From Aquificota bacterium (GTDB taxonomy: Bacteria; Aquificota; Aquificia; Aquificales; Hydrogenothermaceae), in the NCBI GenBank assembly GCA_013153235.1, contig JAADEU010000109.1:1-6502 (forward strand): a stretch of DNA of 6,502 bases. Reading direction: 5' to 3'. The position numbers were made by a program, and so were the translations under genes. Positions within the stretch are counted from its first letter, which is position 1. Each line of letters begins with the position of its first letter. The notes beneath the pieces were generated by a model. The model was not told the origin of the DNA. It saw only the letters and a program-made list of their open reading frames with translations, and made no database searches. Positions 1-5,759 of the stretch are shown here, one piece after another.

Positions 1-206
1 ACAATGAACCAGTTAAAAAGAGGAGGCTTGTTAAAATACAAATCCCCTAAAAACGTAGGCTGAAGGTAATTCCCTGAATCTCTCATCTCATAGGCAACGA
101 TTACCCGAAGAGATTCTTCACCTCTGAATTCATAGAGGTTAATATTGGGAAATAAAGACAGTAAACCAACTAATATCAAAATCAGGAAAACTGTCGGTCT
201 TACCAA
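1..206 (-). CDS. ArnT/PMT-family membrane glycosyltransferase, N-terminal part (cut by window edge)
   Basis: This is the first 68 codons of a gene that continues beyond base 1. The reading frame opens at a TTG (206-204), 3 nt after the hemC stop and in the same frame. The preceding in-frame stop leaves no earlier start, and a GGAGAGGG stretch inside the hemC end can serve as ribosome binding site. Residues 4-20 form a hydrophobic first membrane helix. A short extracytoplasmic loop follows with FRGEESLR (27-34), VAYEMRDSGNYLQPTFLGD (37-55) and YFNKPPLFNW (57-66). This is the typical start of PMT_2/ArnT-like enzymes, which move a sugar from a polyprenyl-phosphate carrier onto lipid A, protein or another envelope acceptor. 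Most relatives carry Asp-Glu in the first loop; here the acidic pair is Glu30-Glu31. The acceptor cannot be told from this piece. Family is fairly sure, exact function unknown. Confidence 0.82.
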   Translation of the reverse strand, partial: MVRPTVFLILILVGLLSLFPNINLYEFRGEESLRVIVAYEMRDSGNYLQPTFLGDLYFNKPPLFNWFI

Positions 207-209
207 TCT

Positions 210-1136
210 TTACAGACCCTCTCCATAGATCTCCTGAAGCACTTCCCTTGCCCCCATATCAAGGAGCTTTTCCGCAAGTGCGGTACCGATTCTCTCTGCC
301 TCTTCCGGCGGTCCTTCCATACTGTCTCTGAACACCCTTTTCCCTTCAAGGTCTGAAACAAACCCTGTTACCTTCAGTTTATCACCATCTATCTCACTGT
401 AAGCTGCCAGGGGAACCTGACATCCCCCTTCCAGTGTCTTCAAAAATGCCCTTTCAGCTTTTGCCCTTATTTCACTTTCCCTGTGATTGAGAACAGAAAC
501 AATTTTTCTGGTTTCCTCATCATCCAGTCTTGCCTCTATGCCGAGGAAACCCTGGGCCACGGCAGGAATCATAAAATCCGGCTCAAAAACCTGCCTGACC
601 TTTCCTTCCAGACCAAGTCTCTTCAGCCCTGCATATGCCAGAATAATCCCATCGTACTGTCCTTCTTCAAGCTTCCTGATTCTTGTGTCCACATTACCCC
701 TCAGGTCCCTGATTTCAAGGTCTCCCCTCTTCAGCATTATCTGGGCCTTTCTCCTGAGGGAGCTGGTACCCAGGACTGCCCCTTCAGGCATTTCATCAAT
801 GCTGGAGTATTTCACCGATAAAAATGCATCCCGGGGGTCTTCCCTTTCTGTAATAGCAACAAGTCCAAGACCTTCGGGAAAATAAGTAGGTACATCTTTC
901 AGTGAGTGGACTGCAATATCTATTTCGTTCCTGAGCATAGCCTCCTCTATCTCTTTAACAAAAAGACCTTTACCCCCTACTTTAGCAAGGGGTACATCCA
1001 GAATCTTATCACCTTTGGTTACGATTTTTACCAGCTCAACCTGAATATCAGGATAATGTTTCTTTAGCTGGGATGCTATATAGTTTGCCTGCCAGAGTGC
1101 CAGCTTACTTTTTCTTGTTCCAATTCTTATTTTCAA
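210..1136 (-). CDS. hemC: Porphobilinogen deaminase (hydroxymethylbilane synthase)
   Basis: A cytoplasmic enzyme that joins four porphobilinogen units into hydroxymethylbilane, the third step from 5-aminolevulinate toward heme, siroheme and corrinoids. The 308 residues match the usual family length. The N-terminus IRIGTRKSKLALWQ is canonical, and the only codon that can supply it is TTG (1136-1134), preceded by AAAAGGGGAT at suitable spacing; the next Met is residue 67. Visible motifs: HSLKDVP (77-83), with Asp81 the catalytic aspartate; GTSSLRR (123-129) and RDLRGNVDTR (143-152), which bind the acidic side chains of substrate and cofactor; AVAQGFLGIE (192-201); and EGGCQVP (236-242), where Cys239 carries the dipyrromethane cofactor. 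All key residues are intact. It appears to be first in an operon with the glycosyltransferase gene that starts 3 nt after its stop. Identification is certain. Confidence 0.98.
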   Translation of the reverse strand: MKIRIGTRKSKLALWQANYIASQLKKHYPDIQVELVKIVTKGDKILDVPLAKVGGKGLFVKEIEEAMLRNEIDIAVHSLKDVPTYFPEGLGLVAITEREDPRDAFLSVKYSSIDEMPEGAVLGTSSLRRKAQIMLKRGDLEIRDLRGNVDTRIRKLEEGQYDGIILAYAGLKRLGLEGKVRQVFEPDFMIPAVAQGFLGIEARLDDEETRKIVSVLNHRESEIRAKAERAFLKTLEGGCQVPLAAYSEIDGDKLKVTGFVSDLEGKRVFRDSMEGPPEEAERIGTALAEKLLDMGAREVLQEIYGEGL

Positions 1137-1170
1137 CCCTATCCCCTTTTAACGATGAACTTTTCAAGCT

Positions 1171-1200
1171 ATTATAAATCCTAAGTTCCCTCTATATCAA
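1171..1200 (-). promoter_or_regulatory. Probable sigma70-type promoter for hemC
   Basis: On the minus strand TTGATA (1200-1195) and a perfect TATAAT (1176-1171) are separated by 18 bp. Transcription would start near 1164, giving a leader of about 28 nt before the hemC TTG, with AAGGGG just upstream of the start. The remaining spacer up to the plus-strand gene at 1350 is AT-rich. For that gene I see only a TATAAT at 1320-1325 without a convincing -35 box. Promoter assigned by eye. Confidence 0.5.
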
Positions 1201-1349
1201 ATCAATTTCGCTGGTTATAATTTTATCATCAATTTTTGAAAAGCTATTCCTAATAATTACTTATTAATGTAAATTAATTTTGTAGCATGGGGGAGACACG
1301 GGCAGAAACATAAAATTAATATAATATTATTACCGGGGGAAGGTTGAAT

Positions 1350-1622
1350 ATGCTTGAAAGAAAAGAAGTAAAATGTCCAAATTGCGGTTCGGGGGCCTGC
1401 ATCAAGAACGGCAAAGTCAAAGGAAAGCAGACCTATCTGTGTAAAAAATGCTACTCAAGATTCTCCCTTGAAAGGGTCAGACAGAGATATCCGGAAAAGG
1501 TGAAAAAACAGGCTGTTGCCATGTACAGGGAGGGGTATACCCTGACACAGATAGCAAATAGCCTCAACGTAAAAGTTCAGACCGTCCACTACTGGATAAG
1601 AAAGTATACGGAGTGTTATTAA
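1350..1622 (+). CDS. InsA-like zinc-ribbon/helix-turn-helix protein (orphan IS1-type transposase subunit)
   Basis: A 90-residue protein starting at ATG 1350, with GGGGGAAGG (1335-1343) ending 6 nt upstream. An in-frame TTG at 1344 is possible but would overlap the spacing to this site. Residues 9-34 form a zinc ribbon with CPNCGS (9-14), a further Cys17 and CKKC (31-34), spaced by KNGK and a GKQTYLC turn. RQRYPEKVKKQAVAMYREG (44-62) and YTLTQIANSLNVKVQTVHYW (63-82) form a helix-turn-helix of the resolvase/Mu-like type. Layout and size match InsA, the DNA-binding and repressor subunit of IS1-family elements. No DDE catalytic frame follows: the converging dGTPase-like gene ends 17 bp downstream. 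It may be a leftover of an insertion sequence, or a protein kept as a DNA-binding regulator. The fold is well supported; its present role is unknown. Confidence 0.75.
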   Translation: MLERKEVKCPNCGSGACIKNGKVKGKQTYLCKKCYSRFSLERVRQRYPEKVKKQAVAMYREGYTLTQIANSLNVKVQTVHYWIRKYTECY

Positions 1623-1639
1623 AGTAAATTTTCATTTAT

Positions 1640-2671
1640 CTAAAGCACGTGCCAGCTTCGGGGGATGAATATCCTTTCGTATGTTTTGAGGGCAAATCTG
1701 TCTGTCATTCCGGCAACATAATCAACTGCAGCCTGTCTGGGTTCATACTCACCCCACAGCTCAAGGTATTTTTTGTAGTAGGGAATTTCTTCGTAATGCT
1801 CCAGATAATACTCATACAGTGCCTTTACAATTCCCTTACCCTTCTCGAGCTCTTCAACAACAGGTTTTGCCAGGTAAACATTCTCAAATAGCCAGGCCCT
1901 CAGGTCGTACATTGCCCTGTAGATTTTTTCGTCCATAACGATATGCCTGTATCCATCTTCTATTGTTGAGTTTATTATACTTGTGACGATGGTTGTGATT
2001 CTCTGGGATTTTGTTTCTCCTAAAATCTTTCTGATGTCAGAGGGGATATCATCCTCACTGATTAGTCTGGCCCTTACCGCATCCTCAAGGTCGTGGTTTA
2101 TGTATGCTATCTTATCTGCTATACGGATAATCTCCCCCTCCAGTGTTCTGGGCATATTTCCCTCTGTAATCAGCGGGGAGCTTCCTTTACTGTGTTTCAG
2201 AATTCCGTCTTTCACCTCTTCTGTGAGATTCAACCCTCTGCCATCGTTGGCAAGCCTCTCAACAACCCTCAGACTCTGCCTTGCGTGATGGTAAGATGCC
2301 CCTTCCTTCAGTATAAACTCCCCTGCGTGTCCAAATGGTGTATGACCAAGGTCGTGTCCCAGTGCGATGGCCTCAACAAGGTCTTCGTTAAGTCTCAGGG
2401 CCCGTGCGATTGTCCTGCCTATCTGGGCCACCTCAAGGGTATGGGTCATTCTGGTTCTGTAATGGTCCCCTTCAGGTGATAAAAAAACCTGAGTTTTGTG
2501 TTTGAGTCTTCTGAAAGCCTTTGAGTGGAGTATCCTGTCCCTGTCCCTCTGGAATTTTGTTCTGATTGTACATTCTTCCTCAGGACGGGTTCTTTTCGCT
2601 TCTCTGCTTTTTGAAGCCCGGAGATGTAAACATTTGTATTCAAGCTGTTCGGCTGTTTCTCTGATATTCAT
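1640..2671 (-). CDS. dgt: dGTPase-like HD-domain deoxynucleoside triphosphate triphosphohydrolase
   Basis: A cytoplasmic metal-dependent phosphohydrolase of 343 residues, in the size range of the shorter (type 2) Dgt-like family. Relatives cleave dNTPs to the deoxynucleoside and tripolyphosphate, helping set dNTP pools. The N-terminal signature includes RPEEECTIRTKFQRDRDRIL (29-48) and KAFRRLKHKTQVFLSPEGDH (51-70). The HD metal site is complete: His77 in RMTHTLEVAQ, His106-Asp107 in ALGHDLGHTPFGH (103-115), and Asp186 in RIADKIAYINHD (183-194). Arg and Lys residues around 53-59 typically contact the triphosphate. The start is ATG 2671-2669 with AGGA (2682-2679) 7 nt upstream. It ends with TAG, 17 bp from the stop of the converging InsA-like gene, and no strong terminator separates them. 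It is transcribed alone here. Family is sure; substrate preference is not visible, since many such proteins act on several dNTPs. Confidence 0.94.
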   Translation of the reverse strand: MNIRETAEQLEYKCLHLRASKSREAKRTRPEEECTIRTKFQRDRDRILHSKAFRRLKHKTQVFLSPEGDHYRTRMTHTLEVAQIGRTIARALRLNEDLVEAIALGHDLGHTPFGHAGEFILKEGASYHHARQSLRVVERLANDGRGLNLTEEVKDGILKHSKGSSPLITEGNMPRTLEGEIIRIADKIAYINHDLEDAVRARLISEDDIPSDIRKILGETKSQRITTIVTSIINSTIEDGYRHIVMDEKIYRAMYDLRAWLFENVYLAKPVVEELEKGKGIVKALYEYYLEHYEEIPYYKKYLELWGEYEPRQAAVDYVAGMTDRFALKTYERIFIPRSWHVL

Positions 2672-2740
2672 TTTTTATTCCTGCATAATTATATATTATA
2701 TTTATTATATTTATATAAAAATAACTTTCGGAGTTTTTAG
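2672..2740. promoter_or_regulatory. Divergent promoter region between the dGTPase-like and TlpA-like genes
   Basis: Both genes must be driven from this 69-bp spacer, which is almost pure A/T between 2685 and 2726. For the minus-strand gene, TATAAT occurs three times (2709-2704, 2700-2695, 2693-2688). For the plus-strand gene, TATAAA at 2714-2719 is a reasonable -10. No good -35 box can be picked on either strand. GGAG at 2730-2733, 7 nt before ATG 2741, is the ribosome binding site of the TlpA-like gene. Confidence 0.4.
2696..2713. repeat. Two tandem copies of a 9-bp AT-only unit
   Basis: The unit TTATATTTA occurs twice back to back (2696-2704 and 2705-2713), with a shortened related copy, TTATATA, at 2689-2695. 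The copies supply the repeated TATAAT -10-like boxes on the minus strand. It may simply reflect replication slippage in an AT-rich promoter. Confidence 0.6.
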
Positions 2741-3217
2741 ATGAAAAATATAATACTACTCCTGCTTACGGCAATACTTTTCGCAGGCAGCACAGCTCTT
2801 GCAAAGAAAGCTCCTAATGTGGCCTTTGAAGACCTGAATGGAAATAAGGTTTATGTATCACAGTTCAAAGGCAAACCGACAGTTCTGGTTTTCTGGCAGG
2901 TTTACTGCCACAGTTGCAAAAGGGAATTACCTGCTGTCTCAAGGCTTGCAAAGGAGTATGGTGATAGTGTCAGATTTTATGCTGTTGTTATAGGAACAAG
3001 GGATATCCTGCTTATAGAAGAGAAAAAGATGGAATGGGGATTTGACCTGCCGGTTTTAATTGCGGATTACAGGGCAAAGTCTGCATTTAACATATTTGGA
3101 ACCCCTATCACAGTGATATTAGATAAAGATCTGAATATAGTGAGAAAGATTATAGGATCAGGGAAAGAGACACTTATAAAAAAAATCCTTGAAAAGCTTG
3201 TTGTTTATTCCTTTTAA
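2741..3217 (+). CDS. Secreted thioredoxin-like (TlpA/ResA family) protein
   Basis: A 158-residue exported protein. Residues 1-21 are a classic signal peptide: Lys2, a hydrophobic core IILLLLTAILFAG and a TALA cleavage site before Lys22. The mature part is a compact TlpA-type thioredoxin fold: APNVAFEDLNGNKVYVSQFK (24-43), KPTVLVFW (45-52), active-site motif CHSC (56-59) followed by KRELP, and the cis-proline in FGTPIT (119-124, Pro122). Members transfer electrons or disulfides outside the cytoplasm, often in cytochrome c maturation or in keeping cysteines reduced. CHSC lacks the proline of the commoner WCxPC form, so the redox potential cannot be guessed. With no Cys before the core it is not a lipoprotein, so it is probably periplasmic and soluble. 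Start ATG 2741 has GGAG 7 nt upstream. No partner gene (CcdA/DsbD, cytochrome) is in view, so the substrate is unknown. Confidence 0.87.
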   Translation: MKNIILLLLTAILFAGSTALAKKAPNVAFEDLNGNKVYVSQFKGKPTVLVFWQVYCHSCKRELPAVSRLAKEYGDSVRFYAVVIGTRDILLIEEKKMEWGFDLPVLIADYRAKSAFNIFGTPITVILDKDLNIVRKIIGSGKETLIKKILEKLVVYSF

Positions 3218-3488
3218 CTAAATATTTTTTAAAAATTCTTATTTAAATCGACAAGGTGTTTCACCAGTATAGTGGAGTTGCCTGGAACACGGGTAAACAA
3301 ATATGTATATACCATGGGAGTGACAGTTCAACCAACCCAAAAACTAAATATTACAAATCATGCCTTTCTAAAGAATTGATAATAATATAATATCCTTCCA
3401 TCAGTATCTTTTGCCAAAATTTTTCTATCGCAAAAATGGCATTTTTCTGTAAAATTAATATTTTGGATAATGTTTAAAAAAATATAAG
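3218..3488 (+). other. Intergenic region with an unexplained GC-richer patch (possible small RNA or small ORF)
   Basis: No recognisable gene lies in these 271 bp. Both ends (3218-3248 and 3365-3488) are very AT-rich, whereas 3249-3345 has gene-like composition. That patch contains the hairpin GGTG-TTT-CACC (3255-3265) and a 7-bp stem TTGCCTG/CGGGTAA (3278-3284 with 3290-3296, two G-T pairs, loop GAACA). Two plus-strand frames stay open across it: from 3247 to a TAA at 3388-3390 (44 codons from GTG 3256), and from 3233 to a TGA at 3377-3379. Neither has a ribosome binding site, and neither translation is recognisable. It could be a small RNA, a decayed gene, or leader for the downstream gene. 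A TATAAT occurs at 3386-3391 and GATAAT at 3466-3471, both without a clear -35 box. Confidence 0.3.
3412..3446 (+). terminator. Terminator-like hairpin with T-run upstream of mrcA
   Basis: TGCCA (3412-3416) pairs with TGGCA (3437-3441). After a 3-nt AAA bulge, TTTTT (3420-3424) pairs with AAAAA (3432-3436) around the loop CTATCGC. Five T residues follow at 3442-3446. The stem is AT-heavy and bulged, so it is a weak intrinsic terminator. It could end a transcript from the TlpA-like gene or from the patch at 3249-3345, or attenuate reading into mrcA. Confidence 0.4.
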
Positions 3489-3492
3489 GTGA
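3488..3492 (+). promoter_or_regulatory. Possible ribosome binding site favouring the TTG start at 3498 of mrcA
   Basis: AAGGTGA (3486-3492) contains GGTGA, complementary to the usual end of 16S rRNA, and lies 5 nt before TTG 3498. The sequence before GTG 3489 is A/T only and offers no such site. The GTG is itself part of this site, which argues that it may not be the start. Confidence 0.4.
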
Positions 3493-5759
3493 AGGAATTG
3501 CTCAGGTATATTAAACTGCTTATCCTCGTTCTATTGCTTGCTGGTCTTGGAGCTACAGCGGTCTTCGTCTATGTAAATACAAGAAACCTTCCTGATGTGA
3601 AAAACCTTGAACACTGGAAGCCAAGCCAGGTTTCAAAGGTATACGCATCAGACGGTTCACTCCTTACCGAGTTTTTTATCCAGCGGCGGCAGTATGTATC
3701 AATAGACAAAATACCTGACCACGTAAAGAATGCATTTGTGGCTATTGAGGACAGGACTTTTTATGAAAACCCCGGGATTGATATATGGGGGATACTCAGG
3801 GCTGCCTTCATCAACATAACATCAGGTAGAATCGTTGCCGGAGGCAGTACAATCTCCCAGCAGCTTATAAAAAACCTGTTCCTTACCCCGGAAAGGAGCT
3901 TTAGAAGAAAGTTCAAAGAGATGATACTTGCCATAAAACTGAACCAGATATACCCGAAGGACAAAATACTTGAGATGTACCTGAACCAGATTTATCTGGG
4001 ACACGGGGCCTACGGCGTTGAATCTGCAGCACAGGTGTACTTCGGGAAACATGTATGGGAGCTTGATGTCTGTGAGGCAGCAGTTCTTGCAGGTCTTCCA
4101 AAAGCTCCAAGCAGATACGACCCTTACAAAAATATGGAAGGTGCACTGCAGAGGAGGAATGCCGTTCTCCAGAGTATGGTTGAGGAAGGTTATATAGACA
4201 TATACACAGCAAAGGAATGCTATGAAAAACCAATTGTTCTCAGGGAAAAGGATGAGGATGAGGTAAACATACACGACTACTTTACAGAAATGGTGAGGCT
4301 GTGGTTTGCACAGAGATACGGCAGTGATGAGCTGTATAAAGGGGGATACAAGATATACACAACCGCCGATAAAAACCTTCTGAGGGATACCCACTACATA
4401 GTAAAGGACCATATAGAGCTCCTCCAGCAGCAGGTTGGATTTCCAAAGCTGACAGAAGATGAAATAAATAAAATGCTTGAGGAGTACTCAAAGCAGGATA
4501 CGGAAAAACTGGTAAAAAACAGGGTTTATGTGGCTCTGATTGAAAAAGTAAGCAAAAGAACAATCCATTTTAAAATAGGACAGCATAAAGGAAAGGTCAG
4601 GTTTTCTGGCTCACTGAGAAATGCAAAAGAAGGACTCCCCCTGTATGTAAGATATACAGGAGAGGACAGTTTTGAGTTTATACCCTTCCTTGAAACTGCA
4701 GTTGTTTCCATTGACCCAAAGACCGGAGCAATCAGGGCCCTTGCAGGTGGGTACGACTTTACAAAATCCAAGTACAACAGGGCAGTCCAGGGAAAAAGAC
4801 AGCCTGGTTCTGCATTCAAACCAATAGTATACACAGCTGCAATAATGCAGGGCTTTACCCAGATATCTGTTATAGACGATGAGCCTGTGGCCATATGGGA
4901 CCCTGACAGATTTGAAGAATGGATACCGAGAAACTACGAAGGGAAGTACCACGGAAAGGTTACCCTAAGACAGGCCCTGACAAAGAGTATGAATGCAGCC
5001 TCTGTAAATCTGTTCCTTGAGGTTGGTTACGAACCTGTTATATCCCTGGCATACAGACTGGGTATAGAAACAAAAATACCAAAAGTACCCTCCCTCGTCC
5101 TTGGCAGTATTGATGTATCACCTCTGGAGATGGCAACGGTCTACTCCACATTTGCAAACAACGGGGTCAGATGCAGACCGTATTTTATCGAAAGGGTAGA
5201 AGACCCGAACGGCAATGTTATTTACCAGCACACCCCTGAATGCAAGCAGGTTATACCACCAGATGAAAATGCAGTGATGGTGGACCTTCTCAAAGGGGTT
5301 ATACAGGAGGGAACCGGTAAAAAGGCAAGGATTCTGGGATTTCCTGTTGCAGGAAAAACAGGAACCACAAACGATTACACAGACGCATGGTTTGCAGGGT
5401 TTTCAACACAGCTGACAACGGTGGTATGGGTCGGTTATGACTTTAAGAAAAAAATAGGATGGAGAATGACAGGGGCAAAGGCAGCCCTTCCCATATGGAT
5501 AGACCTGATGGCAACAGCCCATGCAGACAGGGAGGTGGCTGAATTTGACATTACAGAAAACACCGTTTACATTCCTATAGACACCACAACGAACACAGTT
5601 TCTGACGGCATATGTGAAAATAAAGAGATTCTTTTTATAAAAGGCACAGAGCCACGGATAGACTGTCAGGGAAATATAATAAACGTCCCTTCTTACAAAA
5701 AAGAAGAGGACCAGTTTTTATTTGATATAAATCCCACAGGAGAGGAAGATGGCCTATAA
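3489..5759 (+). CDS. mrcA: Class A penicillin-binding protein 1A (bifunctional peptidoglycan synthase)
   Basis: Membrane-anchored enzyme that polymerises lipid II into glycan strands and cross-links the peptides. Length is 756 residues. A single N-terminal helix (about 7-29) anchors it. The GT51 glycosyltransferase domain spans about 55-230: catalytic Glu87 in AIEDRTFY (85-92), GGSTISQQLIKN (118-129), RRKFKE (139-144, second Glu144), and LNQIYLGHGAYGVESAA (165-181). An OB-like linker (about 320-398) precedes the transpeptidase domain (about 402-675), with Ser441 in PGSAFKP, SMN (500-502) and KTGTTND (623-629). All catalytic residues are present. The GTG at 3489 has no ribosome binding site. 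A TTG at 3498 (codon 4) has GGTGA (3488-3492) 5 nt upstream and keeps the membrane helix, so the true start may be 3498. The last 11 bp overlap trpB. Domain order, linker and length fit PBP1A rather than PBP1B. Confidence 0.96.
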   Translation: MKELLRYIKLLILVLLLAGLGATAVFVYVNTRNLPDVKNLEHWKPSQVSKVYASDGSLLTEFFIQRRQYVSIDKIPDHVKNAFVAIEDRTFYENPGIDIWGILRAAFINITSGRIVAGGSTISQQLIKNLFLTPERSFRRKFKEMILAIKLNQIYPKDKILEMYLNQIYLGHGAYGVESAAQVYFGKHVWELDVCEAAVLAGLPKAPSRYDPYKNMEGALQRRNAVLQSMVEEGYIDIYTAKECYEKPIVLREKDEDEVNIHDYFTEMVRLWFAQRYGSDELYKGGYKIYTTADKNLLRDTHYIVKDHIELLQQQVGFPKLTEDEINKMLEEYSKQDTEKLVKNRVYVALIEKVSKRTIHFKIGQHKGKVRFSGSLRNAKEGLPLYVRYTGEDSFEFIPFLETAVVSIDPKTGAIRALAGGYDFTKSKYNRAVQGKRQPGSAFKPIVYTAAIMQGFTQISVIDDEPVAIWDPDRFEEWIPRNYEGKYHGKVTLRQALTKSMNAASVNLFLEVGYEPVISLAYRLGIETKIPKVPSLVLGSIDVSPLEMATVYSTFANNGVRCRPYFIERVEDPNGNVIYQHTPECKQVIPPDENAVMVDLLKGVIQEGTGKKARILGFPVAGKTGTTNDYTDAWFAGFSTQLTTVVWVGYDFKKKIGWRMTGAKAALPIWIDLMATAHADREVAEFDITENTVYIPIDTTTNTVSDGICENKEILFIKGTEPRIDCQGNIINVPSYKKEEDQFLFDINPTGEEDGL

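Noticed and set aside
483..885. Open plus-strand frames across hemC
   Set aside because: They lie opposite a fully conserved hemC and translate to unrecognisable Ser/Pro-rich peptides; shadow frames.
1269..1630. GTAAATT at 1269-1275 and 1624-1630 as a target-site duplication around the InsA-like gene
   Set aside because: Only 7 bp in AT-rich DNA, with no matching inverted ends inside; IS1-type elements usually give longer duplications. Likely chance.
1620..1655. Bidirectional terminator between the converging InsA-like and dGTPase-like genes
   Set aside because: The only palindrome is GCACGTGC (1645-1652), which has no loop and no T-run and lies inside the dGTPase-like coding sequence.
3219..3245. 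Terminator directly after the TlpA-like gene
   Set aside because: TAAATA/TATTTA and T/A runs can pair, but the stem is A/T only and too weak to call.
3228..3340. Minus-strand short frame starting at the ATG complementary to 3313-3315
   Set aside because: Only about 28 codons, no ribosome binding site, unrecognisable peptide, and stops immediately upstream.
3250..3345. SRP RNA, 6S RNA, tRNA or a known riboswitch
   Set aside because: The conserved SRP loop (GGAAGCAGCC-like), a cloverleaf and the cores of the riboswitches I know are absent; only two short hairpins can be drawn.
3761..4952. Several long minus-strand frames across mrcA
   Set aside because: They are antisense to conserved PBP1A motifs and have no ribosome binding site or family resemblance.
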